Assembly (NCBI RefSeq): GCF_001598235.1
Contig: NZ_BCYO01000025.1
Span: forward strand, 1 to 58,249
DNA: 58,249 bases
Origin: Polaromonas jejuensis NBRC 106434
GTDB lineage: Bacteria; Pseudomonadota; Gammaproteobacteria; Burkholderiales; Burkholderiaceae_C
Direction of reading: 5' to 3'
The translations under genes and the position numbers were made by a program. Of this stretch, positions 16,552-26,656 are shown one piece after another. Under the pieces are notes generated by a model that saw only the letters and a list, made by a program, of their open reading frames with translations, was not told where the DNA came from and ran no database searches. Every line of letters starts with the position of its first letter. Within the stretch, counting starts at the first letter, position 1.

Positions 16552-18072
16552 ATGAATCGCGAACTGTTGATGTTGGTTGATGCCATCTCGCGTGAAAAAA
16601 ACGTTGAACGCGACGTCGTCTTCGGTGCCGTCGAGCTTGCGCTCGCCTCTGCCACCAAGAAGGAGTACGAGGGTGAGGTGGACATCCGTGTCGCCATTGA
16701 CCGCGACAGCGGCAATTACGAAACCTTCCGTCGCTGGCTGGTGGTGCCCGACGAAGCCGGTCTGCAAAACCCGGAAGCCGAAGAGCTGGTCAGCGACGCG
16801 CGCGATGAAATCACCGACATCGAAGAGGGCGATTACATCGAAAAGCCGGTGGAAAGCCTGCCGATAGGCCGTATTGGCGCGCAAGCGGCCAAGCAGGTCA
16901 TCCTGCAGAAAATCCGTGACGCCGAGCGCGAGATGCTGCTCAACGACTTCATGTCGCGCGGCGACAAGATTTTTGTCGGCACCGTCAAGCGCATGGACAA
17001 GGGCGACCTGATTGTCGAATCCGGTCGCGTCGAAGGCCGCCTGCGCCGCGGCGACATGATTCCCAAGGAAAACCTGCGCTCGGGCGACCGTGTCCGCGCC
17101 ATGATCATGGAAGTGGACACGACGCTGCGCGGCGCGCCCATCATCCTCTCGCGCACCGCGCCCGAGTACATGATCGAGCTGTTCCGCCAGGAAGTGCCCG
17201 AAATCGAGCAGGGCCTGCTGGAGATCAAGTCCTGCGCCCGCGACCCCGGTTCGCGCGCCAAGATCGCCGTGCTGTCGCATGACAAGCGCGTGGACCCGAT
17301 AGGCACCTGCGTCGGTGTTCGTGGCACCCGTGTCAATGGCGTGACCAACGAGCTTGCCGGCGAGCGCGTGGACATTGTGCTGTGGAGCGAAGATCCGGCC
17401 CAGTTCGTGATTGGCGCGCTGGCCCCTGCCAACGTCTCGTCCATCGTGGTGGACGAAGAGCGTCATGCCATGGACGTGGTGGTGGATGAGGAAAACCTCG
17501 CCATTGCCATTGGCCGCGGCGGCCAGAACGTGCGCCTCGCTTCCGAGCTGACCGGTTGGAAGATCAACATCATGGACGCCAACGAGTCGGCCCAGAAGCA
17601 GGCGGTCGAAACCGACAGCAGCCGCAAGCTCTTCATGGAAAAACTCGACGTGGACGAGGAGATTGCCGACATCCTGATCTCCGAAGGCTTTACCAGCCTG
17701 GAAGAAGTGGCCTATGTGCCGCTGCAGGAAATGCTGGAGATTGAGTCGTTTGATGAAGACACCGTCAATGAGCTGCGTACGCGCGCCAAAGACGCACTTT
17801 TGACGATGGAAATCGCCAAGGAAGAAAATGCCGAAGGTGTTTCGCAGAATCTGCGCGACGTTGAAGGCCTCACGCCCGAGCTGGCTGCCAAACTCATCGA
17901 GGCGGGTATCAACACCCGTGACGATCTGGCTGACCTGGCTGTGGATGAACTTACCGATATCACCGGCCAGTCTGCGGACGAAGCCAAGGCCCTGATCATG
18001 ACTGCGCGCGCCCATTGGTTTACCGATGGCGCAGGCGACACCGCTGCACCTGCAACGGCCCAAGAGCAATGA
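16552..18072 (+). CDS. nusA: Transcription termination/antitermination protein NusA
   Basis: 506 residues, near the usual 495. It binds RNA polymerase and modulates pausing, termination and antitermination. The N-terminal domain begins [18 protein letters not shown]; an S1 domain follows ([20 protein letters not shown]), then KH1 and KH2 ([36 protein letters not shown]), then two acidic helix-hairpin-helix repeats at the C-terminus ([15 protein letters not shown] and [22 protein letters not shown]). ATG at 16552 is chosen since it begins the conserved N-terminus; the frame is open further upstream inside rimP. Confidence 0.96.
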   Translation: MNRELLMLVDAISREKNVERDVVFGAVELALASATKKEYEGEVDIRVAIDRDSGNYETFRRWLVVPDEAGLQNPEAEELVSDARDEITDIEEGDYIEKPVESLPIGRIGAQAAKQVILQKIRDAEREMLLNDFMSRGDKIFVGTVKRMDKGDLIVESGRVEGRLRRGDMIPKENLRSGDRVRAMIMEVDTTLRGAPIILSRTAPEYMIELFRQEVPEIEQGLLEIKSCARDPGSRAKIAVLSHDKRVDPIGTCVGVRGTRVNGVTNELAGERVDIVLWSEDPAQFVIGALAPANVSSIVVDEERHAMDVVVDEENLAIAIGRGGQNVRLASELTGWKINIMDANESAQKQAVETDSSRKLFMEKLDVDEEIADILISEGFTSLEEVAYVPLQEMLEIESFDEDTVNELRTRAKDALLTMEIAKEENAEGVSQNLRDVEGLTPELAAKLIEAGINTRDDLADLAVDELTDITGQSADEAKALIMTARAHWFTDGAGDTAAPATAQEQ

Positions 18073-18100
18073 TCATGGAGGCCAGCCAGGAAAACCAAAT

Positions 18101-21019
18101 ATGTCCAGTACCACTACCGTCGCTGAATTCGCAGCTGAATTGAATAAATCTCCCGCCATCCTGATCGAGCAATTGACCAGCGCAGGGGTTGCCAAGGCAC
18201 AGGCCGGTGATCCCCTGTCTGAAGCGGACAAGCAGAAGCTGCTCAGCTATCTGCAGGCCAGCCATGGCACCGTCTCGGCCGAGCGCAAGAAAATCACGCT
18301 GGTGAAGAAATCCACCACCGAGATCAAGCAGGCCGATGCCACCGGCCGGGCCCGCACCATCCAGGTGGAAGTGCGTAAGAAACGCACCTTCGTCAAGCGC
18401 GAAGATGGCTCGGATCTGCCGGCCGAAGAAGTTCAGCCCGAGGTGCACGTTGCCCCGCCAGCGCCGGTGGTGGATGACGCCGAACTGGTTCGCCGCGAAG
18501 AGGAAGCCAGCCGCCATGCGGAACTGCTGCGCCGCCAGGAAGAAGAGTTGACGGAAAAACGCCGCTTGCGCGAAGAGCAGGAAGCCAAGGAGGCCGCGCG
18601 CGAGCAGGAGCGCCAGGCCGCAGCGCAACTGGCTGAGGCCCAGGCAGCCGCCGAGGCCGCTGCCGCGGCTGAAGCCGCCAAAAAGGTCAAGCCGACCATT
18701 GGCAAAATCATCAAGGAAGTCGCTGCACCGCCGGTAACGGCCGAAGCCTCCAAAGCCGCCGAGACGGCGGCTGCGAAGCAGGCTAGCCAGGTCGCCGAAG
18801 CGGCCGCGGCACAAGCGGCTGTCAAGGCCAAAGCCACCGCCGAATTCCAGGCGGACGCCGCTCGTGCCCAGGATCTGCAGGAACGCCGCCGCAAGGCCGA
18901 AGCCGAAGCCGCCGCCATCCGGGCCATGCTGTCCGCACCCAAGCGCGTGCTGGTGCCGCACGTGGACCCCAAGGCTGCCATCAAGGGCACGCTGCACAAG
19001 CCAGCCGTGGCCCCTGGCGCGGCGGCCAAGCCGGCAGCGCCAGGCGCCCCGGCAGCGCCCGGCGCCGCCGGCAAGAAGGAAGTCAAGTCGGAGAACCTGT
19101 CTTCGACCTGGAAGGACGACGCGGCCAAGAAAAAAGGCATCCCGAGCCGGGGTGCAGCCGCTATTCCTGGACGCGGCAATTTCCGTGGCGGCCCACGCGG
19201 CCGTCGCAGCAATGACCGCGACGCACGCCCGGAATCCACCTTCGTGGCGCCCACCGAATTCAAGGTCATTGAAGTCCATGTGCCTGAAACCATCACCGTG
19301 GGTGAACTCGCTCACAAGATGAGCATCAAGTCGTCCGAGGTGATCAAGCACCTGATGAAGCTGGGCCAGATGGCGACCATCAACCAGCCGCTGGACCAGG
19401 ACACCGCCATGATCGTGGTCGAAGAAATGGGCCACAAGGCGGTGACCGCCGCGCTGGACGATCCGGAAGCCTTCACCGATGACGACGTGCAGGGCCAGCA
19501 GGCTGAATCGCTGCCGCGCGCTCCCGTGGTGACCGTCATGGGCCACGTGGACCATGGCAAGACCTCGCTGCTCGACTACATCCGCCGCGCCAAAGTGGCC
19601 GCTGGCGAAGCCGGCGGCATCACCCAGCACATTGGCGCCTACCACGTGGAAACCCCGCGCGGCGTCATCTCTTTCCTGGATACCCCGGGCCACGAGGCGT
19701 TTACCGCCATGCGGGCCCGTGGCGCCCAGGCCACTGACATCGTGATTCTGGTGGTGGCCGCCGATGACGGCGTCATGCCGCAGACCAAGGAAGCCATCAA
19801 GCACGCCAAGGCGGCCGGCGTTCCCATCGTGGTGGCGATCAACAAGATCGACAAGCCGGATGCGAACCTGGAGCGCGTCAAGGGCGAGCTGGTGACCGAA
19901 GAGGTGGTGCCGGAAGAATTCGGCGGTGACTCGCCGTTCGTGCCGGTGTCTGCCCGTACCGGTGCCGGCATTGACAATCTGCTGGAGCAGGTGCTGCTGC
20001 AGGCCGAAGTGCTGGAGCTCAAGGCCCCGGTGGATGCCCTGGCCAAGGGCCTGGTCATCGAGGCTCAGCTCGACAAGGGCCGCGGCCCGGTTGCGACCGT
20101 GCTGGTGCAGTCCGGAACGCTGAAGGCCGGCGATGTGGTGCTGGCGGGTTCGACCTATGGCCGCGTGCGTGCCATGCTGGACGAAAACGGCAAACCCATC
20201 AAGACCGCGGGACCTTCGATTCCGGTCGAAATCCAGGGCCTGACCGAAGTGCCGCAAGCCGGTGATGACTTCATGGTCATGACGGATGAGCGCCGCGCCC
20301 GTGAAATCGCCACCTACCGCGCCGGCAAGTTCCGCAACACCAAGCTGGCCAAGCAGCAGGCGTCCAAGCTGGAGAACATGTTCTCCGACATGACGGCCGG
20401 CGAAGTCAAGATGCTGCCCATCATCATCAAGGCCGACGTGCAGGGTTCGCAGGAAGCGCTGGCGCAGTCGCTGCTCAAGCTGTCGACCGACGAGGTCAAG
20501 GTTCAGCTGGTGTACTCCGGCGTCGGTGGCATTTCCGAGTCCGATGTGAACCTGGGCATTGCGTCCAAGGCCGTGGTGATTGGTTTCAACACCCGTGCCG
20601 ATGCGCTGGCGCGCAAGCAGGCCGAGCACAACGGCGTTGACATTCGTTACTACAACATCATTTATGACGCTGTGGACGACCTGAAGGCCGCGATGTCCGG
20701 CATGCTCACGCCCGACAAGAAGGAAGAAGTCATCGGTACCGCCGAGATCCGCCAGGTGTTCAAGGTCAGCAAGATCGGCTCGATCGCTGGTTGTATGGTC
20801 ACCGCCGGTGTGGTCCGCCGCGCCGCCAAGCTGCGCCTGCTGCGCCAGAACGTGGTCGTCTTCACGGGCGAACTCGACTCGCTCAAGCGCTTCAAGGATG
20901 ATGCGAAGGAAGTCAAGGAAGGCTTCGAGTGCGGCCTGAACATCAAGAACTACAACGATATCGAGGAAGGCGATGTTCTGGAGTTCTTCGAGATCAAGGA
21001 AGTGGCTCGCACCTTGTAA
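18101..21019 (+). CDS. infB: Translation initiation factor IF-2
   Basis: 972 residues. A GTPase that places initiator tRNA on the ribosome. Start at 18101 gives the canonical IF2_N module ([19 protein letters not shown]), and AGGAAAA lies upstream. Residues about 120-400 form a long Ala/Glu/Lys-rich coiled linker and a Pro/Ala-rich stretch; a second IF2_N module follows ([21 protein letters not shown]). The G domain has GHVDHGKT (481-488), DTPGHEAF and NKIDKPDAN; domains II-IV complete it. It follows nusA by 28 bases. Confidence 0.97.
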   Translation: MSSTTTVAEFAAELNKSPAILIEQLTSAGVAKAQAGDPLSEADKQKLLSYLQASHGTVSAERKKITLVKKSTTEIKQADATGRARTIQVEVRKKRTFVKREDGSDLPAEEVQPEVHVAPPAPVVDDAELVRREEEASRHAELLRRQEEELTEKRRLREEQEAKEAAREQERQAAAQLAEAQAAAEAAAAAEAAKKVKPTIGKIIKEVAAPPVTAEASKAAETAAAKQASQVAEAAAAQAAVKAKATAEFQADAARAQDLQERRRKAEAEAAAIRAMLSAPKRVLVPHVDPKAAIKGTLHKPAVAPGAAAKPAAPGAPAAPGAAGKKEVKSENLSSTWKDDAAKKKGIPSRGAAAIPGRGNFRGGPRGRRSNDRDARPESTFVAPTEFKVIEVHVPETITVGELAHKMSIKSSEVIKHLMKLGQMATINQPLDQDTAMIVVEEMGHKAVTAALDDPEAFTDDDVQGQQAESLPRAPVVTVMGHVDHGKTSLLDYIRRAKVAAGEAGGITQHIGAYHVETPRGVISFLDTPGHEAFTAMRARGAQATDIVILVVAADDGVMPQTKEAIKHAKAAGVPIVVAINKIDKPDANLERVKGELVTEEVVPEEFGGDSPFVPVSARTGAGIDNLLEQVLLQAEVLELKAPVDALAKGLVIEAQLDKGRGPVATVLVQSGTLKAGDVVLAGSTYGRVRAMLDENGKPIKTAGPSIPVEIQGLTEVPQAGDDFMVMTDERRAREIATYRAGKFRNTKLAKQQASKLENMFSDMTAGEVKMLPIIIKADVQGSQEALAQSLLKLSTDEVKVQLVYSGVGGISESDVNLGIASKAVVIGFNTRADALARKQAEHNGVDIRYYNIIYDAVDDLKAAMSGMLTPDKKEEVIGTAEIRQVFKVSKIGSIAGCMVTAGVVRRAAKLRLLRQNVVVFTGELDSLKRFKDDAKEVKEGFECGLNIKNYNDIEEGDVLEFFEIKEVARTL

Positions 21020-21099
21020 AGAACCCAAAGGCTCGCCAACCGCTGCCGGCTGGCGGGCCGCCAGGTTCACTCCAAGACTGCAACTTCAAACCTTTATTC

Positions 21100-21468
21100 A
21101 TGCGTAAAAAGTCATCTACCCCCAACCGCGGCTTTCGCGTCGCCGATCAGATCCAGCGGGATCTGACGGAGTTGATCGCGCGCGAGTTGAAAGATCCACG
21201 GGTCGGCATGGTGACGATTCAGGCGGTCGAAGTCACTCCTGACTACGCCCATGCCAAGGTGTTCTTCAGTGTGCTCGTTGGCGATCCTAAAGAGTGCGAA
21301 GAAGCGCTCAACCAGGCTGCCGGCTTTTTGCGCAACGGCCTGTTCAAGCGCCTGATGATCCACACGGTGCCCACCCTGCATTTCCAGTTTGACCGCACCA
21401 CTGAACATGCGGCAGACATGAACGCCTTGATTGCCAAGGCGGTTTCCTCTCGCGCGAAAGACGACTGA
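21100..21468 (+). CDS. rbfA: Ribosome-binding factor A
   Basis: 122 residues, normal for the family. It binds the 30S head-neck region during late maturation of 16S rRNA and cold adaptation. Family blocks: [57 protein letters not shown] and [10 protein letters not shown]. The ATG at 21100 is selected because the upstream part of the frame overlaps infB and is unrelated. It is followed by a palindromic repeat before truB. Confidence 0.95.
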   Translation: MRKKSSTPNRGFRVADQIQRDLTELIARELKDPRVGMVTIQAVEVTPDYAHAKVFFSVLVGDPKECEEALNQAAGFLRNGLFKRLMIHTVPTLHFQFDRTTEHAADMNALIAKAVSSRAKDD

Positions 21469-21476
21469 GTTCGCGC

Positions 21477-21556
21477 CGTTCCCCTTGACAGGTTCGGGGA
21501 CAACGGTGCCAACGGAGCGCCCGGGAAGACTCGTGCGCTGAGCCTGTCGAAGCTTT
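21477..21556. repeat. REP-like palindromic repeat between rbfA and truB
   Basis: The right end, GCGCTGAGCCTGTCGAAGC, is the minus strand of the common GCTTCGACAGGCTCAGCGC element; the left end, CCCCTTGACAGGTTCGGGG, is the diverged opposite arm. It separates rbfA and truB by 88 bases within an otherwise compact operon and is related to the element at 4009-4072. Confidence 0.65.
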
Positions 21557-22591
21557 ATGACGCAAACATCTTCTCCTCGCCAGAAAATCCAGCGACGTCC
21601 CGTGCATGGCGTGCTACTGCTCGACAAGCCGCTGGGCCTGTCGAGCAATCAGGCGCTGCAAAAAGCCAAATGGCTGCTGCGGGCGGACAAGGCCGGGCAT
21701 ACCGGCACGCTGGATCCGCTGGCCACTGGCGTGCTGCCCCTGTGTTTTGGCGCGGCCACCAAGTTCAGCCAGCTGCAGCTGGAGGCTGACAAAACCTACG
21801 AGGCGGTTTTGCTGCTGGGCCAAAAAACCAGTACCGCCGATGCCGAGGGCGATGTGATAGCAACCCGGCCCGTGCCGGACATCACACCGGCGTTGCTGGA
21901 AGCCGTCACCCGGCGTTTTACCGGCCCGCTGGCGCAAATTCCGCCCATGTATTCGGCGCTAAAAAAAGACGGCAAGGCGCTTTACGAATATGCGCGCAAG
22001 GGTGAAGAAGTGGAGCGGGCAGCCCGCCACATCACGATTCACAAGCTGGATATGGCTCTGGTCCATGATTCACGGGCGCAGGCAGCTATCAAAATCATAG
22101 TGAGCTGCAGCAAGGGCACTTACATCCGTACGCTCGGTGAAGACATCGGCGAGGCCATAGGCTGCGGTGCGCACCTGGGCTCGCTCAGGCGGCTGGAAAC
22201 CGGCGGTTTTGAGGCCGGGCAGTGCGTGAGTCTGGCCGCGCTGGAGGCCATGAGCGAGCCCGAGCGCGAAGCCTGTTTGTTGCCGGCGCAGTCGCTGCTG
22301 GCGGCCTACCCGACTGTCACACTCGACGCCGACAATGCAGGACGGTTTTTGAGCGGCCTGCGCCGCCGCGGCGAGCCCGGCCAGTGGGGTGACGACGCCC
22401 CGCTGGTGCAGGTGTATGGCAGCCACCCGCCGGCGTTTTTGGGCTCTGCCCATGTCACGGCCGATGAGCTGATACCCCAGCGCTTGCTGAGCCCGATTGA
22501 AGTACAGGACATCCTGCAAGCCACGCAACGTCGCCTTGAAAGTTTCGCATTAGAGCCCCCCGACCTGACGGCACCGTCCCTACACCTCTGA
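21557..22591 (+). CDS. truB: tRNA pseudouridine(55) synthase
   Basis: 344 residues. It makes pseudouridine 55 in the T-loop of tRNAs. Motifs: GVLLLDKPLGLSSNQALQ, the catalytic GHTGTLDPLATGVLP with D53, KTYEAVLLLG, and CSKGTYIRTLGEDIG. The C-terminal PUA-like part (about 250-344) is the longer beta-proteobacterial form. Bases 22085-22100 (GCTATCAAAATCATAG) resemble the left arm of the dispersed 58-nt element in the frame seen elsewhere, encoding A-I-K-I-I-V just before CSKGTY. Its operon position after rbfA is conserved in bacteria. Confidence 0.95.
   Translation: MTQTSSPRQKIQRRPVHGVLLLDKPLGLSSNQALQKAKWLLRADKAGHTGTLDPLATGVLPLCFGAATKFSQLQLEADKTYEAVLLLGQKTSTADAEGDVIATRPVPDITPALLEAVTRRFTGPLAQIPPMYSALKKDGKALYEYARKGEEVERAARHITIHKLDMALVHDSRAQAAIKIIVSCSKGTYIRTLGEDIGEAIGCGAHLGSLRRLETGGFEAGQCVSLAALEAMSEPEREACLLPAQSLLAAYPTVTLDADNAGRFLSGLRRRGEPGQWGDDAPLVQVYGSHPPAFLGSAHVTADELIPQRLLSPIEVQDILQATQRRLESFALEPPDLTAPSLHL
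22085..22100 (+). repeat. Left-arm match to the 58-nt element inside truB
   Basis: GCTATCAAAATCATAG fits element positions 2-17 but the rest of the element is absent. The encoded residues align with the normal TruB fold, so coincidence is possible. Confidence 0.35.
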
Positions 22592-22634
22592 TCCTTCTCA
22601 TTTTTACCCGTTTCAAGTCTCCAGAAAGCCAACC

Positions 22635-24458
22635 ATGAGTCATAAACAAATCCGCAACATCGCCATCATCGCCCACGTCGACCATGGCAAGACCACCATG
22701 GTCGACCAATTGCTGCGCCAGTCCGGCACCTTTGCCGAGCACGAAAAAGTGGTCGATACCGTGATGGACAACAACGCCATCGAAAAAGAGCGTGGCATCA
22801 CGATTCTGGCCAAGAACTGCGCCGTGACCTGGGAAGGCACGCACATCAACATCGTGGACACCCCCGGCCACGCCGACTTCGGCGGCGAAGTGGAGCGTGC
22901 GCTATCGATGGTCGACGGCGTGGTGCTGCTGATCGATGCGCAGGAAGGCCCCATGCCGCAGACCCGCTTTGTGACCAAGAAGGCGCTGGCCCTGGGCTTG
23001 AAGCCCATCCTGGTGGTGAACAAGGTCGACAAGCCGGGCGCCAACCCCGACAAGGTGGTCAATGCCGCCTTCGACCTGTTCGACAAACTGGGCGCCACGG
23101 ATGAACAGCTGGATTTCCCCGTGGTGTACGCCTCGGGCATCAACGGCTGGTCCTCGCTGGAAGAGGGCGCTCCGGGTGAGCAGTGGGGTCCCGACATGTC
23201 GGCCCTGTTCAACACCGTGCTCAAGCATGTGCCCCACCAGGAGGGCGATCCTGCAGCGCCGCTGCAGCTGCAAATTTCCGCGCTCGACTTTTCGACCTTT
23301 GTCGGCCGGATTGGCGTAGGCCGCATCAGCCAGGGCACGATCAAGCCCATGATGGATGTCGTGGTGATGGAGGGTCCGGACGGCAAGGCGATCAAGGGCC
23401 GGATCAACCAGGTGCTGACTTTCCAGGGCCTGGAACGCGTGCAGGCCACGGAAGCCGGTCCCGGCGAAATCGTGCTGATCAACGGCATTGCGGACATCGG
23501 CATTGGCGTGACCATCACCGACCCCGTCAATCCGGCACCGCTGCCCATGCTCAAGGTCGACGAACCGACCCTGACCATGAACTTCTGCGTCAACACCAGC
23601 CCGCTGGCCGGCCGTGAGGGCAAGTTTGTCACCAGCCGCCAGATCTGGGACCGCCTGCAAAAAGAACTGCAACACAACGTGGCCCTGCGCGTCAAGGAAA
23701 CCGACGAAGAGGGTATCTTCGAAGTCATGGGGCGCGGCGAACTGCACCTGACCATCCTGCTGGAAAACATGCGCCGCGAAGGCTACGAACTGGCCGTGTC
23801 CAAGCCGCGCGTGGTGTTCCGCGACATCGACGGCGTGCGCCACGAACCCATCGAACTGGTGACCGCCGACATCGAGGAAAACCACCAGGGCGGCGTGATG
23901 CAAGCCCTGGGCGAGCGCAAGGGCGAACTGGTCAACATGGAGCCGGATGGCCGTGGCCGCGTGCGCCTCGAGTACCGCATCCCGGCGCGTGGCCTGATCG
24001 GCTTCACCAACGAATTCCTGAACCTGACGCGTGGCTCTGGTCTGATCTCCAACATCTTCGACAGCTACGAGCCGCACAAGGGCGACATCGGCGGCCGCAA
24101 GAACGGCGTACTGATTTCCATGGACGATGGTGAAATCTTCACCTACGCGCTGGGCAAGCTGGACGACCGCGGCCGCATGTTCGTCAGGGCCAACGATCCG
24201 GTGTACGAGGGCATGATCGTCGGCATTCACAGCCGCGACAACGACCTGGTGGTCAACGCCACGCGCACCAAGCAGCTGACCAACTTCCGCGTCTCCGGCA
24301 AGGAAGACGCAATCAAGATCACGCCGCCCATCGAGTTGACGCTGGAATATGGCGTCGAGTTCATCGAGGACGACGAGCTGGTTGAAATCACGCCCAAGTC
24401 CGTCCGCCTGCGCAAGCGCTATCTGAAGGAAAGCGAGCGCAAGCGCGCTGGCCGTTAA
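22635..24458 (+). CDS. typA: Ribosome-associated GTPase TypA/BipA
   Basis: 607 residues, the standard length. A translational GTPase that acts on ribosome assembly and stress adaptation. G-domain motifs: AHVDHGKTT, ERGITI, DTPGHADFGGEVER, NKVDKPGA and the SGINGW block. The elongation-factor-like domains II, III and V follow, and the C-terminal domain unique to BipA contains RGLIGFTNEFLNLTRGSGL and KNGVLISMDDGE. It starts 43 bases after truB on the same strand and is followed by an intrinsic terminator. Confidence 0.96.
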   Translation: MSHKQIRNIAIIAHVDHGKTTMVDQLLRQSGTFAEHEKVVDTVMDNNAIEKERGITILAKNCAVTWEGTHINIVDTPGHADFGGEVERALSMVDGVVLLIDAQEGPMPQTRFVTKKALALGLKPILVVNKVDKPGANPDKVVNAAFDLFDKLGATDEQLDFPVVYASGINGWSSLEEGAPGEQWGPDMSALFNTVLKHVPHQEGDPAAPLQLQISALDFSTFVGRIGVGRISQGTIKPMMDVVVMEGPDGKAIKGRINQVLTFQGLERVQATEAGPGEIVLINGIADIGIGVTITDPVNPAPLPMLKVDEPTLTMNFCVNTSPLAGREGKFVTSRQIWDRLQKELQHNVALRVKETDEEGIFEVMGRGELHLTILLENMRREGYELAVSKPRVVFRDIDGVRHEPIELVTADIEENHQGGVMQALGERKGELVNMEPDGRGRVRLEYRIPARGLIGFTNEFLNLTRGSGLISNIFDSYEPHKGDIGGRKNGVLISMDDGEIFTYALGKLDDRGRMFVRANDPVYEGMIVGIHSRDNDLVVNATRTKQLTNFRVSGKEDAIKITPPIELTLEYGVEFIEDDELVEITPKSVRLRKRYLKESERKRAGR

Positions 24459-24506
24459 TCCTGAAACGCTACGGCCGTTAAGTTGACCAGGCTGAAAAGC
24501 TTGCCG

Positions 24507-24535
24507 AAGGGCCACTGCCATGCGGTGGCCCTTTT
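24507..24535 (+). terminator. Intrinsic terminator after typA
   Basis: AAGGGCCAC (24507-24515) and GTGGCCCTT (24525-24533) form a perfect 9-bp stem followed by TTTT. It ends the rimP-typA gene row and separates it from the EamA transporter gene. Confidence 0.8.
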
Positions 24536-24571
24536 GTCGTTCCAAGGTGTCTGCAAAGCCCAGGTGCTCAC

Positions 24572-25447
24572 ATGAAAATCACGCATTCCCGGGCTGTCGC
24601 CCTGATGGTTCTGGTGACCCTGATGTGGTCGATTGCCGGCGTGGTGACGCGGCATCTGGAGTCGGCGCAGCGCTTTGAAGTGACCTTCTGGCGCAGCTTC
24701 TTCACGGTGGTCTCGCTGCTGGTGATCCTGCCTTTTTTCCAGGGCAGGGCGGTGTTTGCCAACATTCGCAAGGGCGGCAAGGCCTTGTGGCTGTCGGGCA
24801 TCTGCTGGAGCGTGATGTTCACAGCCTTCATGGTCGCGCTGACGCTCACCACGGTGGCCAATGTGCTGGTGACCATGGCGGCCGGCCCGTTCATCACGGC
24901 CTTGCTGGCCCGTGTCTTCATCGGTCACCGCATTCCGACCCGCACCTGGTGGGCGATTGCGGCGGCCAGCATCGGGATTGCGTGGATGTATGGCGGGCAG
25001 ATGGACTTCTCCAGCCACCTGGGCGGCACGCTGGTCGCGATGCTGGTGCCTTTGGCCGGTGCCAGCAACTGGACGGTGGTGCAGCACAGCCGCACGCAAG
25101 GCCAGAAGATCGACCTGGTCCCGGCGGTGCTGGTCGGGGCGGGCATTTCCACCTTGATCACCTTGCCGCTGTCCTTTCCGTTTTCGGCCACGCCTCACGA
25201 TATTGGGCTGCTGGCCCTGCTGGGCCTGGTCCAGCTGGCCATTCCTTGCGTGCTGTCGGTGCTGTGCGCCGGGATTCTCAAGGCTCCGGAAGTGGCCTTG
25301 CTGGCCTTGCTGGAAGTGATTTTTGGCATCCTGCTGGCCTGGTTGGGCGCCAACGAGGTACCGGGCGCCAGCGTGTTGACCGGTGGCGCGCTGGTCATCA
25401 GCGCGCTGGTTGTGAATGAATTGATTGGATGGAGACAAAGAGCATGA
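24572..25447 (+). CDS. EamA/DMT family transporter
   Basis: 291 residues with about ten hydrophobic segments, arranged as two EamA repeats. The first repeat starts AVALMVLVTLMWSIAGVVTRHLE, typical of the family; the second begins near GGTLVAMLVPLAGASNWTVVQ. DMT permeases export or import small metabolites, with substrate not predictable. The stop overlaps the start of the following acyl-CoA hydratase-like gene (ATGA at 25444-25447), so the two are probably co-transcribed and translationally coupled. Confidence 0.88.
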   Translation: MKITHSRAVALMVLVTLMWSIAGVVTRHLESAQRFEVTFWRSFFTVVSLLVILPFFQGRAVFANIRKGGKALWLSGICWSVMFTAFMVALTLTTVANVLVTMAAGPFITALLARVFIGHRIPTRTWWAIAAASIGIAWMYGGQMDFSSHLGGTLVAMLVPLAGASNWTVVQHSRTQGQKIDLVPAVLVGAGISTLITLPLSFPFSATPHDIGLLALLGLVQLAIPCVLSVLCAGILKAPEVALLALLEVIFGILLAWLGANEVPGASVLTGGALVISALVVNELIGWRQRA

Positions 25448-26649
25448 GTACGGAGACCCTCGCCCCAGCAGCGAAAAATAGCGACGTGATCGTGGAGCGC
25501 CGGGGAGGCGTTGGCCTGATTACCCTGAACCGTCCCAAGGCGCTGAATGCCTTGTCCCTGCCCATGGTGCGGGCGCTGCTCAGCACCTTGCGGGCCTGGC
25601 GCGATGATCCAGCGGTATTGGCCGTGGCGATTCGTGGCACCAACAAGATCGGCCGACCGGGCACGCCCGAAAGTCTTTTTGGCGGTTTTTGCGCCGGTGG
25701 CGACATCCGCTTTTTTCACCAGGCGGCACTGGCCGGGGATAGCGCACTGGATGATTTTTTCACCGAGGAATACACCCTCAATCACCTGATTCAGACCTAT
25801 CCCAAGCCCTACATCGCTTTCATGGACGGCATTGTGATGGGCGGTGGCATGGGTCTTTGCCAGGGCTTTGCCCTGGACGCCCCATTGGGGAGTGATGAAG
25901 GTGCAGGCCGGGCAAGCCCGTCTGCACGTGGCCCGGGGGCCAAAGTGCGTATCGTGACCGAGCACACCAAGATGGCCATGCCCGAAACGAATATCGGACT
26001 GTTTCCCGACGTGGGGGGCGGCTATTTCCTGAGCCGCTGCCCGGGCCACGTCGGCGAGTACCTGGCCTTGACCGGTGATGTCATTGGCGCCGATGAGGCG
26101 CTGGGCTACGGCCTGGCCGACGTCAAGCTGGCGGCCGCCCGGCTGCCGGCGCTCTGGGAGGCCCTGGCAAGCCAGCCATTTGAATCCAGCGCACAGGTCG
26201 ATCAGTGGGTTGCTACTGAATTGATAGCTGGAAGCGCTTATCCAATTAGCGCTACAGGCCAGATTGATCGTTATTTCTCATTGCTGCGGGTGAAGCACAT
26301 CGTCGATGCGCTGGAGGCCTCGCCCGATCCCTGGGCCGCCAAGACGGCGGCCACCTTGCGCAAGCGCTCGCCGCTGATGCTGCATGTGACGCTGGAGCAG
26401 ATCCGCCGCGCCCGCGGCATGACACTGGCCGCTGACCTGCGCATGGAACGCGACATGGTGCACCACTGCTTCCACCTGCGTCCGGGTGCAGAGAGCGAGA
26501 CGGTGGAAGGCATACGCGCGCTGGCCATCGACAAGGATTACAAGCCCCGCTGGAGCCCGGCGCGAATTGAAGATGTCAAGCCGGGCATGGCCGATGCATT
26601 TTTTGCCAGCCCCTGGACGGCCGAGGCCCATCCGCTGCGCGACCTTTAG
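25444..26649 (+). CDS. Enoyl-CoA hydratase/3-hydroxyisobutyryl-CoA hydrolase-like protein carrying two in-frame inserts
   Basis: 401 residues. Crotonase fold with GVGLITLNRPKALNAL, oxyanion-hole segments FCAGGDIRFF and DGIVMGGGMGL, and ETNIGLFPDVGGGYFLSR, which is typical of the HIBCH branch in valine degradation. A start at 25429 is possible, but 25444 has GGAGAC eight bases upstream and overlaps the EamA stop. Two oddities: about 24 residues encoded by 25866-25937, stacked hairpins lying between GLCQG and AKVRIVTEHTKMA where relatives have no gap, and about 20 residues from 26211-26268, a copy of the dispersed 58-nt element, in a loop region. Both leave the frame intact. Confidence 0.87.
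   Translation: MSTETLAPAAKNSDVIVERRGGVGLITLNRPKALNALSLPMVRALLSTLRAWRDDPAVLAVAIRGTNKIGRPGTPESLFGGFCAGGDIRFFHQAALAGDSALDDFFTEEYTLNHLIQTYPKPYIAFMDGIVMGGGMGLCQGFALDAPLGSDEGAGRASPSARGPGAKVRIVTEHTKMAMPETNIGLFPDVGGGYFLSRCPGHVGEYLALTGDVIGADEALGYGLADVKLAAARLPALWEALASQPFESSAQVDQWVATELIAGSAYPISATGQIDRYFSLLRVKHIVDALEASPDPWAAKTAATLRKRSPLMLHVTLEQIRRARGMTLAADLRMERDMVHHCFHLRPGAESETVEGIRALAIDKDYKPRWSPARIEDVKPGMADAFFASPWTAEAHPLRDL
25866..25937 (+). repeat. 72-nt hairpin-rich in-frame insert
   Basis: Hairpins in succession: CCAGGGC-TTT-GCCCTGG (using flanking bases from 25860), CCCC-ATT-GGGG, GTGCAG...CTGCAC enclosing GGGC-AA-GCCC, and TGGCCC-GG-GGGCCA. Removing 72 bases restores CAGGGGGCCAAA and an uninterrupted crotonase sequence. 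It looks like a palindromic element that landed in a gene. Confidence 0.6.
26211..26268 (+). repeat. 58-nt dispersed element, copy F (in coding sequence)
   Basis: TGCTACTGAATTGATAGC (1-18), GCGC at 24-27 and GCGCTACAGGCC at 39-50. Translated in frame as A-T-E-L-I-A-G-S-A within the acyl-CoA hydratase-like gene. Local AT content is higher than in the surrounding gene. Confidence 0.85.
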
Positions 26650-26656
26650 GCGGTGC

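Noticed and set aside
18020..21070. A 1016-codon open frame antisense to infB, and similar long frames antisense to the decarboxylase (4064-6160) and typA (22902-24545)
   Set aside because: High GC at third positions keeps the opposite strand open; the sense products are unambiguous conserved proteins and the antisense ones show no recognisable motif.
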